NCBI GenBank assembly: GCA_934463165.1
Contig: CAKSJG010000019.1
Coordinates: 1-55,815, forward strand
DNA length: 55,815 bases
DNA from: an uncultured Clostridia bacterium
GTDB taxonomy: Bacteria; Bacillota; Clostridia; UMGS1810
Direction of reading: 5' to 3'
This document shows, one piece after another, positions 46,096 through 53,890 of the stretch; position 1 is the first letter of the stretch; the number at the start of each line of letters is the position of its first letter. The position numbers were made by a program, and so were the translations under genes. The notes under the pieces are model-generated. The model was given only the letters and a program-made list of their open reading frames with translations, was not told the DNA's origin and did no database searches.

Positions 46096-46142
46096 AAATT
46101 ATAACAAATATCAGCGTTGGACTCAAATTTACAGAGGTAAAT

Positions 46143-46586
46143 ATGAAAATTACAGAAGTACAAGAAAGAACGCAAGACTTGATCCATCAGCTGTTGTCGG
46201 TATGGGAAAAGTCCGTGAGAGCAACACATCTCTTTTTATCCGATGCAGAAATTGAAAATATTAAAAAATATGTGCCGGAGGCTTTGACAGGGGTTTCTCA
46301 TTTGTTAATTGCACAAGATGAAAAAGGGCAGCCGACAGCATTTATGGGTATTGAGAATAAGGCATTGGAAATGCTGTTTATCACTCCCGAACAAAGGGGA
46401 AAAGGGTTAGGTAAAGCCTTGCTAGGTCTTGGCATTGAAAAATACGGAGTGAAACAATTAACCGTTAATGAACAAAATCCGCAGGCGGTAGGTTTTTATG
46501 AACACTTAGGGTTTAAGGTGTATAAGAGAATGGCTCACGATGAACAGGGGAATCCGTATTCGCTTTTATATATGAGTATTAACTAA
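46143..46586 (+). CDS. GNAT-family N-acetyltransferase (147 aa)
   Basis: This is an acetyl-CoA-dependent acetyltransferase of the GNAT fold, close in layout to the small YjaB-like enzymes. The acetyl-CoA site is LFITPEQRGKGLGKALLG, which has the R/Q-x-x-G-x-G/A pattern near residues 85-92. The C-terminal motif VNEQNPQAVGFYEHLGFKVY carries the usual Asn and Tyr. The acceptor is unknown. It is the first gene of a five-gene operon, with AGAGGT just before the ATG. GNAT toxins of toxin-antitoxin systems are larger-scale cousins, but this one lacks the usual RHH antitoxin neighbour, so a modifying or detoxifying role is as likely. Confidence 0.87.
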   Translation: MKITEVQERTQDLIHQLLSVWEKSVRATHLFLSDAEIENIKKYVPEALTGVSHLLIAQDEKGQPTAFMGIENKALEMLFITPEQRGKGLGKALLGLGIEKYGVKQLTVNEQNPQAVGFYEHLGFKVYKRMAHDEQGNPYSLLYMSIN

Positions 46587-46611
46587 CAGAGAAACAGTCG
46601 GAGGAATAAGT

Positions 46612-46902
46612 ATGTGTGAAGCAATAAATGAAAGCAAGCGCTTGGAGCTGATAAATACATTGGTTGAAAACTTACCTGTGTTTCGCGCCAAACTCGGAGC
46701 AACGCAGGACACATTTGCACAGCGTGTAGGTTTAACAAAAACAACGCTCAACCATATAGAAAACCATAAAAAAGAACTGACTTGGAATAATTTTATTACC
46801 ATCATTCTTTTGCTTATACAGAATGAAGATACGAAGCCTTTGGTTGAAGTAATGGGACTTTACCCCGAGGATTTAAAAAACTTCCTGATGTTTCGGGAAT
46901 AA
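46612..46902 (+). CDS. XRE/Cro-type helix-turn-helix regulator (96 aa)
   Basis: This is a small DNA-binding protein whose HTH_3 motif covers about residues 23-75 (RAKLGATQDTFAQRVGLTKT then TLNHIENHKKELTW). It is HipB-sized and sits directly before a HipA-like kinase gene (14-base gap), the standard hipBA order. It probably represses the operon through the inverted repeat at 46,026-46,058 and may neutralise one or both kinases; both statements are inference from the family. GGAGG lies seven bases before the ATG. Confidence 0.88.
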   Translation: MCEAINESKRLELINTLVENLPVFRAKLGATQDTFAQRVGLTKTTLNHIENHKKELTWNNFITIILLLIQNEDTKPLVEVMGLYPEDLKNFLMFRE

Positions 46903-46916
46903 GGAGGCGTTACGCT

Positions 46917-47954
46917 ATGAATTTTTATATAATGTCAAAAGATATTGTCGTTGCAAAATGGCAAGACAATGATCTTGAAGTTATAAACGAAAATTTAATA
47001 CCTTTGTACTTAAAGAATACCGGCAATGTCCCAAAATGGCTTGAAACGAGGGCAATCGATTGCCATAGGGCAAATTCAAGACTGTTAAAAAAGGCGCTCC
47101 GCTTGTCTGAAAAAGATGATGAGTCAACCGTTTTATCAGTTAATGCCGCTACAATTACCGATAATTATTGGATAAAACCAATCGGTTCCGATTTGGTTTA
47201 TGCAGATGTCAGATTTGATAATGACTATTTTGCAAATCTTGCACTGACAGGAAATTATGACAGCTTTAACAAGGCCGCCAACAGTAAGATCACAAAAACT
47301 CCCGAACTTACCAATATCGGAAGTTTTGAAAAGTGTTGGAAGCTCCGAAACGGCGTTTGGTGGATGTACAAAAAGGCAAATCATAATGAAATGTTTTCTG
47401 AATTGTTTATATATAAACTTGGTGTTGAACTTGGTTTCAGAATGGCAGAATACGAGCGTGGCAACGGTGTTATCAAGACAAAAGATTTCACGGATAATGC
47501 TCTTGTGAATTTTGAACCAGCATTCAACATTTTGGGAGATGACGAGGATTATATTCACTCGGTTGAAATGCTGAAAATGATTTGTCCGTCAGCAGTCCAA
47601 GATTATGTCAAAATGATATTCTTGGATACAGTTTGTGCAAATCCAGACAGACACACTTTTAACTTCGGTATTTTAAGAGATGCGGATACCGGTAAAGTTT
47701 TGGGTTTAGCCCCGAATTTTGATAACAATATGGCGCTGATCGCAAGAGGTTATCCGAAAAATATTAAACGCAAAAACGACCTTCTTATAAAGCTCTTTAA
47801 TGAACTGATTGAGTATGATGAGAACCTGAAAAAATACATTCCCGATCTTTCGGAAGATTTAATTAAGCGTGTAATTAAGTCTGTCGAAATGCGGGTAAAA
47901 TCAAAAGAAATAACAGATTTTATTATGAATGGGTATAACCTCATAGAAAAGTGA
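46917..47954 (+). CDS. HipA-like serine/threonine kinase 1 (345 aa)
   Basis: This is a kinase with the HipA/CtkA fold. The N-lobe has a candidate ATP Lys in GVWWMYKKANHNE (Lys152/153) and the Glu158 that pairs with it. The C-lobe has ANPDRHTFNFG, giving catalytic Asp244 and metal-binding Asn249, then LAPNFDNNMAL with Asp269 in place of the DFG Asp. It is shorter than E. coli HipA (440 residues) and lacks the recognisable HipA N-terminal subdomain; its N-terminal ~140 residues share a TDNYWIKP motif with kinase 2 at 48,592. The canonical HipA target is glutamyl-tRNA synthetase, but the target here is unknown. It lies between the XRE gene (14 bases) and the fic gene (19 bases). GGAGG is nine bases before the ATG. 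Confidence 0.83.
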   Translation: MNFYIMSKDIVVAKWQDNDLEVINENLIPLYLKNTGNVPKWLETRAIDCHRANSRLLKKALRLSEKDDESTVLSVNAATITDNYWIKPIGSDLVYADVRFDNDYFANLALTGNYDSFNKAANSKITKTPELTNIGSFEKCWKLRNGVWWMYKKANHNEMFSELFIYKLGVELGFRMAEYERGNGVIKTKDFTDNALVNFEPAFNILGDDEDYIHSVEMLKMICPSAVQDYVKMIFLDTVCANPDRHTFNFGILRDADTGKVLGLAPNFDNNMALIARGYPKNIKRKNDLLIKLFNELIEYDENLKKYIPDLSEDLIKRVIKSVEMRVKSKEITDFIMNGYNLIEK

Positions 47955-47973
47955 TAATCAGGGAGGCTGTTTT

Positions 47974-48582
47974 ATGGCACTTGAAAATAAATTAAATATA
48001 ACCGATTCTGCCGAACTTGCCCGTGCGGAAGAAAAAATAAGCAAGCAAAAAGCACTTAAATTATACGATACAGGTATTCTCGATACCTTGACACCCGGCA
48101 CATTCAAAACGCTTTGCACCATTCATAAGTATTTGTTTGAGGATATTTATGAATTTGCCGGGAAATTAAGAGAAGTAAATATCGCAAAGGGTAATTTCCG
48201 CTTTGCTCCGCTTATGTATTTACAGGCGGCGCTCGATAATATTGATAAAATGCCGCAAAGTGATTTTGATGAGATTATTGAAAAATATGTTGAAATGAAT
48301 ATCGCTCACCCGTTCCGTGAGGGCAACGGCAGGGCAACACGCATCTGGCTGGATTTGATATTAAAAAAAGAAATTGGCAAAGTTGTAGATTGGAGCAAGG
48401 TCGATAAAGAAGATTATCTCCTTGCTATGGAACGCAGTCCGATTCGTGATATTGAGATTAAACACATTCTCAAAAACGCCCTCACAGACAAAATAAATGA
48501 CCGTGAAGTGTATATGAAAGGTATTGATACAAGTTATTACTATGAGGGTTATACTACCTTTAAAACGGAAGATTTAAAGTAG
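47974..48582 (+). CDS. fic: Fic-domain AMP transferase, class III layout (202 aa)
   Basis: Fic enzymes transfer AMP (or another nucleotide group) from NTP to a target hydroxyl. The catalytic motif is complete at residues 112-123: HPFREGNGRATR, with His112 and the anion-binding GNGR. The flap region and the VNIAKGNFRFAP segment are typical. Near the C-terminus SYYYEG (Ser187-Gly192) matches the (S/T)xxxE(G/N) inhibitory motif that marks self-inhibited class III Fic proteins such as the ~190-residue Neisseria enzyme, so no separate antitoxin is needed. The motif-based class is from the family literature; inhibition here is not shown. GGGAGG lies seven bases before the ATG. The gene is enclosed by two HipA-like kinase genes. 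Confidence 0.92.
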   Translation: MALENKLNITDSAELARAEEKISKQKALKLYDTGILDTLTPGTFKTLCTIHKYLFEDIYEFAGKLREVNIAKGNFRFAPLMYLQAALDNIDKMPQSDFDEIIEKYVEMNIAHPFREGNGRATRIWLDLILKKEIGKVVDWSKVDKEDYLLAMERSPIRDIEIKHILKNALTDKINDREVYMKGIDTSYYYEGYTTFKTEDLK

Positions 48583-48591
48583 GTGCAGAGT

Positions 48592-49677
48592 ATGGATAAG
48601 ATCACAATCCCAACAAACGGACAATCGACTGAAAAGGTAAAAAGATATACTATAATGCACGAAGATGTTGCGGTGCTTGAATTTAACAGAGAAACCGATG
48701 AAGTTGCAATTCTCTGTAAAAAGCGTCTTCCTTTCGGACTTCGTGACAAGAACAAAATTTCCGCAGTATCTGTATCAGAATGGCTGAATGACAGAATAAA
48801 CAATTTAAGCAGAACATATATGAATATGGTCTATATTGCCCGTAAGGTCGGCAGAGACAGAGACAAGGTTATTAAAGACAGCTCCGGCATATCTTTTACG
48901 GATAATTTTTGGATAAAAACCCGCGATTCTATTGCGGATTGGAATGAACTTAAAAAATTGAGAGATGATAACATTGCTCTCAACAATGTTGCATTAACAG
49001 GTGAACTTAAAGAAAGCGAAGATATATTAAAAGGCTTTACATCTTTATTTACCACAAAAGGCTATTTTCCCAAAGCAGTATTCGGCGGTTATATTTATAA
49101 ACTGAAGAAAGATGCTGTATTGGAGTACCCTGCATACTTAATAGGAAAACAGATTGGCATAAATATTGCTGAATGCAGTTTAGACGGTGAATATGTAAAG
49201 ATTAAGATTTTCACAGACTACTCCACCTCTCTTGTTCACGCAAGCGAACTGAAAACATATTTTGATACGTCTGACGAAATCTATAACATCATTATAAAAA
49301 ATGATAAATATCAGAATATTATCAAACAGCTGCAAAGAATGTATATATTCAATTATATTATTGCAAATCCTGACCTGCATGATGATAACTACGGTCTGCT
49401 TTACGACAGCGATACCTTTGAGTTTAAATCGGTATCACCGTGCTACGACCACAATGTTGCCTTTCAGGAGGGCTTTTTGGGACTTTCAAGGACAACAATC
49501 GGTAATTCCGCATCTATTCCTTTGGATGACCTCTGTAAACGTTTTATAGTTGGTCACAAGGATATTGCGGAAAAACTTAAATCAATAGATTTAAAAAATG
49601 TTAAAGCATATCTGTCAGAAAGGCAGTTTGATGAATTGAAAGAGAGAATCGCTGATGTAATTAAGTGGGCGAAATAA
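48592..49677 (+). CDS. HipA-like serine/threonine kinase 2 (361 aa)
   Basis: This is a second kinase of the same family as 46,917-47,954, but divergent. N-lobe: GGYIYKLKKDAVLEYPAYLI with candidate Lys170 and Glu178. C-lobe: ANPDLHDDNYG with catalytic Asp261 and Asn266, then SPCYDHNVAF with Asp286. The N-terminal region repeats the other kinase's signature as TDNFWIK and has the NVALTGEL text in common, so both come from one ancestral gene. The ATG at 48,592, with AGGTG six bases upstream, is preferred to the GTG that follows directly on the fic stop codon. It is the last gene of the operon, before a strong terminator. The two kinases may have different targets, or one may counter the other. 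Confidence 0.82.
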   Translation: MDKITIPTNGQSTEKVKRYTIMHEDVAVLEFNRETDEVAILCKKRLPFGLRDKNKISAVSVSEWLNDRINNLSRTYMNMVYIARKVGRDRDKVIKDSSGISFTDNFWIKTRDSIADWNELKKLRDDNIALNNVALTGELKESEDILKGFTSLFTTKGYFPKAVFGGYIYKLKKDAVLEYPAYLIGKQIGINIAECSLDGEYVKIKIFTDYSTSLVHASELKTYFDTSDEIYNIIIKNDKYQNIIKQLQRMYIFNYIIANPDLHDDNYGLLYDSDTFEFKSVSPCYDHNVAFQEGFLGLSRTTIGNSASIPLDDLCKRFIVGHKDIAEKLKSIDLKNVKAYLSERQFDELKERIADVIKWAK

Positions 49678-49687
49678 TATAAATTAT

Positions 49688-49722
49688 ACCGAAAAACGAG
49701 GATTGTATCCTCGTTTTTCGGT
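49688..49722. terminator. Bidirectional terminator after the kinase/Fic operon
   Basis: A 16-bp perfect stem (ACCGAAAAACGAGGAT and complement) with a 3-base loop is followed by TGCCTTTTTC. It separates the rightward operon from the convergent DUF4367/sigma pair. Confidence 0.85.
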
Positions 49723-49740
49723 TGCCTTTTTCAAATTCTC

Positions 49741-50526
49741 TTATTTGTCCAAAACTTCTTCTGCCATTTTTACAAGTTCATTCGCCGAAAGCTTGCCGTC
49801 AATTTGCAATAACTGATATTGCATTCCGCCTTTAACCCATGTTACACTCTGGACTTTTTGAACCTTTACCTCCGGAGTACCGTAGCTGAATATAAGCTCA
49901 CCGTTTGACTCCGCTTTCTTATCGGCATCTGTAAGTTTATAATTTGCCGGAACGCTCTTGTTTGTATAACCGAAGTAATATATATCGATATTTTTTACCG
50001 TTTTTACAACATTACCTTCCGGCTCCGACTTTGAGTTAAACTTATCCTGCGCAAAAACCACTTCATCACCGTCTTTTTCATAATCAAAAGACACAGATTT
50101 GAATTTTTCTACCGAGTTGCCGTCTTCGTCGGTAAGATTGTTGTTTACAATGCTGCCGTCATTAAAAACATAGCCGTTTTTAAATCCATCAATCAAAACG
50201 GGCTCATAACCTATATCTTTCTTTACCTGCTCTGCCGTCGGAAGCGATTTATAATCGGGTGCGGATGATGACGAGCTGAACCAATTAGACACAATCCCGT
50301 TTGCGGCAAAAACCGTTATTCCCAAAACAAGAGTTGCCGCAGCGGCAATAACCGATATTTTCTTTTTTGATTTCATATTAACAATCTTCCTTTCCGTACA
50401 TGCGGAATCAAGTTTTGTGTTAACTTTTTGCCTGACAGACTGAATGTCAATATCAAGAGAATTGCATAAATCCCGATCACACTTATTAATATTCAATTCT
50501 TCAAACAAGTCGTTTTTCTTTTTCAT
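49741..50526 (-). CDS. DUF4367 membrane protein, likely anti-sigma partner (261 aa)
   Basis: Residues 1-55 are probably cytoplasmic, a membrane segment follows at about 58-76 (ISVIAAAATLVLGITVFAA), and the outer ~180 residues form a DUF4367-type domain ending VTWVKGGMQYQLLQIDG. Its start overlaps the stop codon of the ECF sigma gene (ATGA), so they are translationally coupled. This is the usual layout of a sigma/anti-sigma pair in Clostridia. The cytoplasmic part does not show a zinc-binding HxxxCxxC motif (it has only scattered Cys), so its sigma-binding mode would be of another type. Sigma inhibition is inferred from position. Confidence 0.78.
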   Translation of the reverse strand: MKKKNDLFEELNINKCDRDLCNSLDIDIQSVRQKVNTKLDSACTERKIVNMKSKKKISVIAAAATLVLGITVFAANGIVSNWFSSSSSAPDYKSLPTAEQVKKDIGYEPVLIDGFKNGYVFNDGSIVNNNLTDEDGNSVEKFKSVSFDYEKDGDEVVFAQDKFNSKSEPEGNVVKTVKNIDIYYFGYTNKSVPANYKLTDADKKAESNGELIFSYGTPEVKVQKVQSVTWVKGGMQYQLLQIDGKLSANELVKMAEEVLDK

Positions 50527-51062
50527 AACATTTCCTCCGCGTCTGATAAAATTTTTTTCAGTTTTCGTTTTCCCCTTGAAAGCTTGGTTTTTACGGTAGA
50601 TATGTTAATCCCGGTCACCTTGGAAATATCCTTAAGCTTTTCACCATATTTATAGTACCTGACAAATATTTCATTATCAGGCTCACCTAAACTCATAACA
50701 GCATCCCAAACGGCACTGCTTGTTAAGTTTTGTTCCGATGTTGGTGTTTCATCCGGAATTTCAATATCATCAAGGCAAGTGCAGTCCGTTTTTTTGCTCA
50801 ATCTTTTAAGTGCAAAATTGCGGGCGGCGGCAGCGATATATGATTTTATTGTGCCTTTTGAAAGATCTATGTATTCCGCATTCTTCCAAAGCATAACAAA
50901 TACATCGGATACTATCTCCTCAATGTCCTCTTTAGGGAGGCTGTTCCCTGCAATGTTATAAAGAACAGTACTCAGATACGGTGTATAAACCTCGATTGCT
51001 TCCTCTATTGAGTTTCGTTTTTTCTTTTTGAGCCGCATCAGCAGCTTTGCCTCATCTGCCAT
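50523..51062 (-). CDS. ECF-type RNA polymerase sigma factor (179 aa)
   Basis: This is an alternative sigma factor of the sigma-70 family. Region 2 spans about residues 20-90 (EDIEEIVSDVFVMLWKNAEY and IKSYIAAAARNFALKRL). Region 4 spans about 115-172, with the helix-turn-helix KLKDISKVTGINISTVKTKL. There is no region 1 or 3, as is normal for ECF factors. AGAGG lies six bases before the ATG. It is coupled to the DUF4367 gene. Upstream there is a TGAAAC / CGGAT pair spaced like an ECF promoter, which suggests autoregulation. Its stimulus and other targets are not evident. Confidence 0.9.
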   Translation of the reverse strand: MADEAKLLMRLKKKKRNSIEEAIEVYTPYLSTVLYNIAGNSLPKEDIEEIVSDVFVMLWKNAEYIDLSKGTIKSYIAAAARNFALKRLSKKTDCTCLDDIEIPDETPTSEQNLTSSAVWDAVMSLGEPDNEIFVRYYKYGEKLKDISKVTGINISTVKTKLSRGKRKLKKILSDAEEML

Positions 51063-51120
51063 TTTAAACCTCTACTTTCCGTTGCAAAGTTAAAAGCTTT
51101 TAGTCTTTACACTATTATAT

Positions 51121-51146
51121 ATCCGAAAAAAGCAAAAAAAGTTTCA
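51121..51146 (-). promoter_or_regulatory. ECF-like promoter of the sigma factor gene
   Basis: On the minus strand TGAAAC, 15 bases (two T runs split by GC) and CGGATA resemble the TGAAAC-N16-CGTA pattern of ECF sigma factors such as sigma-W. A TATAAT at 51,114-51,119 overlaps the end but has no good -35 box at 17 bp, so basal sigma-A use is possible. Confidence 0.4.
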
Positions 51147-51446
51147 ACAGGCAAAAATTTTTTTAATATACCGTACTTGATTGATCGGAGCGATACAAAT
51201 CATTAAGACCGAACACGTGCATTAAACCAGTATTATTATACCACTTTCAAAAAGTATAATCAATAAAAACAGTTGGGTAAAATAAGGCAATCCGTTCCAC
51301 ATCATGAAAAGTTTATATAAAATATTTCAGCAAGCAAAAATTTGATTTATGATATGATTATTAAATAGAGTATTTTAGGTGATTATGTAATATACACAAA
51401 AATAGTTTCAAAATTTTATAAGCTGTTCCAAAAAGGCAAAATTTTC
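51147..51446. other. AT-rich intergenic DNA with GCAAAAATTT direct repeats
   Basis: No gene is seen. Variants of AGGCAAAAATTT occur near 51,150, 51,334 and 51,435, the last two followed by similar ATATGAT/ATGATATAAT-type text. They could be duplicated promoter segments or regulator sites shared by the sigma gene and the stalk-protein gene. Confidence 0.4.
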
Positions 51447-51475
51447 TTGTATTTAATATATAGTCATGATATAAT
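51447..51475 (+). promoter_or_regulatory. Sigma-A promoter of the stalk-domain protein gene
   Basis: TTGTAT, a 17-bp spacer and TATAAT lie about 38 bases before the ATG at 51,513. Confidence 0.7.
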
Positions 51476-51512
51476 TATATGGATTTAATATTTTACCAAG
51501 GGGGATTTTTTC

Positions 51513-52547
51513 ATGAAGAAGAAATTTATTTCTGTTGCAGCATCAGTATTTATGCTGTTTTCTCAAAGTGCATTCGCATATGAAAATACACTCAACGCAA
51601 AAGATGCCGACCCGATGAATAACGACCTGTTCAGCATTGCGGCGGATGTGAATTCGGATATGGAATTTTTTGATCTTTCTGATTTCAAAAGAGACTACAA
51701 TGAAGATAAAAGCAAAAGCAGAATAGTCAGATACACCATAGACTATTCCGGTAATGTGTCAAGCGAAATTCTTACGGATTATCTGGATGACGAAGAATAT
51801 CACAATCGGTTGGATGAATATCTTGATGTTGATGACGAGACCAGGTACACGCAATATAACGATGGTATTGTAGATACCGACTGGCGGACTCGTGAAGAAC
51901 CATATATATTTGCGGATATAAACGGTAAGTATTATGTTTTTTACGACAATATGAGACCTGCCTGGGACTGCCGGTACAACCTCGGACTGGTGCAGGAAAC
52001 CCAAACCGATTTCAGATATGTCGGAACCGAAAGCGCAACATACGAATTCGGTGATGACAATACATATTTTTATACAATTTTTTCAGATGATGCAAATTAT
52101 TATTTTGCAAAAGCAAGCATAAGTATGTTTGATGACAACGGTTATGCCTTAATGAAGTATAACGGAAAACAGTATGTTGTTAAATTAAAAAGAGGATTTA
52201 TACCAACCGTATTCTATAACAGCGAAAAAATAAAATTTGACCAGATACCCGTTATAGAAAACGGCAGAACTCTCGTTCCGCTCCGCGCTATTTTTGAAAA
52301 AATCGGCGCAACCGTTGAATGGGACGGCAACACGCAAACTATTACGGCTTCAAAGGGTGACACAAAAATATCTCTCACGATTGACAATCCCGCCGCTTCC
52401 AAAAACAATGATACAATAACGCTTGATGTTCCGGCAAAAATCATAAACGGAAGAACACTTGTTCCCGTTCGCTTTATAGCCGATTGCTTCGGTGTAGATG
52501 TCGGCTGGGACGGAGTTATGCAGAAAGTAACACTTGAGACAAAATAA
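51513..52547 (+). CDS. Secreted protein with copper-amine-oxidase-N (stalk) domain (344 aa)
   Basis: The signal peptide runs to about residue 22 (SAFA). Residues 25-240 are an acidic region of unknown fold, rich in Asp and Tyr. The C-terminal ~105 residues form two halves of the copper-amine-oxidase-N-like stalk module, each with GRTLVPxR (ENGRTLVPLRAIFEKIGATV and INGRTLVPVRFIADCFGVDV). In Firmicutes this module occurs in many exported proteins and has no oxidase activity. It is a probable surface or secreted accessory protein. GGGGG lies eight bases before the ATG. It is followed after 33 bases by a small membrane-protein gene. Confidence 0.85.
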   Translation: MKKKFISVAASVFMLFSQSAFAYENTLNAKDADPMNNDLFSIAADVNSDMEFFDLSDFKRDYNEDKSKSRIVRYTIDYSGNVSSEILTDYLDDEEYHNRLDEYLDVDDETRYTQYNDGIVDTDWRTREEPYIFADINGKYYVFYDNMRPAWDCRYNLGLVQETQTDFRYVGTESATYEFGDDNTYFYTIFSDDANYYFAKASISMFDDNGYALMKYNGKQYVVKLKRGFIPTVFYNSEKIKFDQIPVIENGRTLVPLRAIFEKIGATVEWDGNTQTITASKGDTKISLTIDNPAASKNNDTITLDVPAKIINGRTLVPVRFIADCFGVDVGWDGVMQKVTLETK

Positions 52548-52580
52548 TTTTAAACAAATTTAAGGACAGTGATAATCAAA

Positions 52581-52931
52581 ATGAATAACCATACATCATT
52601 ACCTATTGATCCTTTAATGATAGTTTTCCTTCTGCTTTTTATACTTTTTATACGTTCTTTAATACTAAGTCTTATGCTTTACATAAGAATGAAAGCCGCA
52701 AAGCATTCACCGACGCAGGATAACGCATGGAGAGTATATAAGGTTCTGCGCAAGTTCGGAGTCGCTATCAGAAATCATCCGACGGTCTGGAAAAATTACC
52801 GCGACATGTTTTATAAAATAAACCAGTCACCGGATGTTCCGTCGGAGTTGAAACAAAAAATTAAGGAAAGGCTTGTTAAAAAGGGTCTGTATATCAATAA
52901 TCCGAGTATTATTGATAACTACAGAAAATGA
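52581..52931 (+). CDS. Small membrane protein, unknown (116 aa)
   Basis: I do not recognise this protein. One strong hydrophobic segment at about 9-36 (IVFLLLFILFIRSLILSLM) is followed by a basic, mostly helical cytoplasmic tail. The start is uncertain: an AAGGA lies two bases before an in-frame GTG at 52,569 and 14 bases before the ATG used here. It sits between the stalk-protein and DUF5067 genes in the same direction, probably co-transcribed. Confidence 0.55.
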   Translation: MNNHTSLPIDPLMIVFLLLFILFIRSLILSLMLYIRMKAAKHSPTQDNAWRVYKVLRKFGVAIRNHPTVWKNYRDMFYKINQSPDVPSELKQKIKERLVKKGLYINNPSIIDNYRK

Positions 52932-52995
52932 ATATAATACATATAATAATCAAAAATGATTATTATAAATATCAAAAACTCAGGGGGTTTATAAC

Positions 52996-53553
52996 ATGAA
53001 GAAAAAATTAATATCATTAGGCTTGGCATCGGTTTTGTGTCTGTCATTTGCAGGTTGCGGAAAAGAAGAGCCGAAAACGCTTGATGAAGCAATTGCACAG
53101 AATAAGGACGCAATAGAGCAAGGCACCGATGCACTCAAAAAAATCGGTGATGAACTTAAAGAAAGTCAGGAAAAAAAGAAAAAAGAATTTGAAAAAAGCA
53201 AGGTTAAGGTTAAAGATAATATAACGTTTGAGAACTCTAAGTTTGGAAAACTCGTATTAAAATCATACGGATTTGACAAAGACAATATTGTTCTTACATA
53301 TGAATATACGAATACAACCGAAAATGACTCATCGGCAAGGTTTTTTCTGCAGCAAATTTCGGCATATCAGGACGGAGCAAAGCTTAACGAATATATTACC
53401 ACATATTCCGAAGATGACAGAACAAATATTAAAACCGGTACTACAGTGAATGCCGGAACATCCTTCGGGCTCAGAAACAAAACATCAGACATTGAGCTTG
53501 AATTTACGGGGTATGACGGCGAGAAGCAAACTCATACACTGAAAATTAAATAA
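52996..53553 (+). CDS. DUF5067-type lipoprotein (185 aa)
   Basis: This is an exported lipoprotein. The signal peptide ends in the lipobox SFAGC, with Cys at residue 21. Residues about 25-70 form a charged coiled-coil (KKIGDELKESQEKKKKEFEK). The C-terminal ~110 residues match the DUF5067/DUF4352-like immunoglobulin-type fold (VLTYEYTNTTEND...). The role of such lipoproteins is not known. GGGGG precedes the ATG by eight bases, and a terminator follows. Confidence 0.82.
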   Translation: MKKKLISLGLASVLCLSFAGCGKEEPKTLDEAIAQNKDAIEQGTDALKKIGDELKESQEKKKKEFEKSKVKVKDNITFENSKFGKLVLKSYGFDKDNIVLTYEYTNTTENDSSARFFLQQISAYQDGAKLNEYITTYSEDDRTNIKTGTTVNAGTSFGLRNKTSDIELEFTGYDGEKQTHTLKIK

Positions 53554-53573
53554 TTACTTTTTTAAGCACCATG

Positions 53574-53617
53574 AAGAGCTGTTGTAAAATTAAAATATTT
53601 TACAGCAGTTCTTTTTT
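53574..53617 (+). terminator. Rho-independent terminator after the DUF5067 gene
   Basis: An imperfect 17-base stem (AAGAGCTGTTGTAAAAT with ATTTTACAGCAGTTCTT) is followed by TTTTTTC. Confidence 0.8.
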
Positions 53618-53689
53618 CATATTGCAGCATAAAATCGGCACAAATTTCATACTTATTAAAAAAACAAATAAATAGGCGGTGCAAATTTT

Positions 53690-53848
53690 ATGATTAAAAA
53701 AAGTCCCGCAAAAGAAAAATCATTAATAAACCGTGAACATTTTTATAATGAACTTAAAATTTTTGTAAATCAAAAATTGTATGAAAAAAACATAATAACC
53801 GATGACATGTATTGGTCTGCCAAAGAACAGCTTTTAAAAACACACTAG
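53690..53848 (+). CDS. Small protein before the recombinase (52 aa)
   Basis: ATG with GGCGGTG ten bases upstream, then 52 codons ending in TAG. It is a lysine-rich, helical protein whose end (FVNQKLYEKNIITDDMYWSA) resembles the short-C-terminal-type helices of small accessory proteins often found just before Firmicute serine recombinases. It lies 42 bases before the recombinase start, in the same direction. It may help or direct recombination, as recombination directionality factors are often small and adjacent. The role is inference only. Confidence 0.6.
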   Translation: MIKKSPAKEKSLINREHFYNELKIFVNQKLYEKNIITDDMYWSAKEQLLKTH

Positions 53849-53890
53849 TGACTTTAAGGATATACATATATCAGACGGAGGAACTTTATC

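Noticed and set aside
46612..47954. Ordinary hipBA toxin-antitoxin pair
   Set aside because: The kinase is shorter than HipA and lacks its N-terminal subdomain, and the pair continues without a break into fic and a second kinase, so the plain label would hide the composite unit.
51300..51480. CRISPR-like or iteron array in the GCAAAAATTT repeats
   Set aside because: Only three degenerate copies with unequal spacing (about 185 and 100 bases) and no cas or replication gene nearby.
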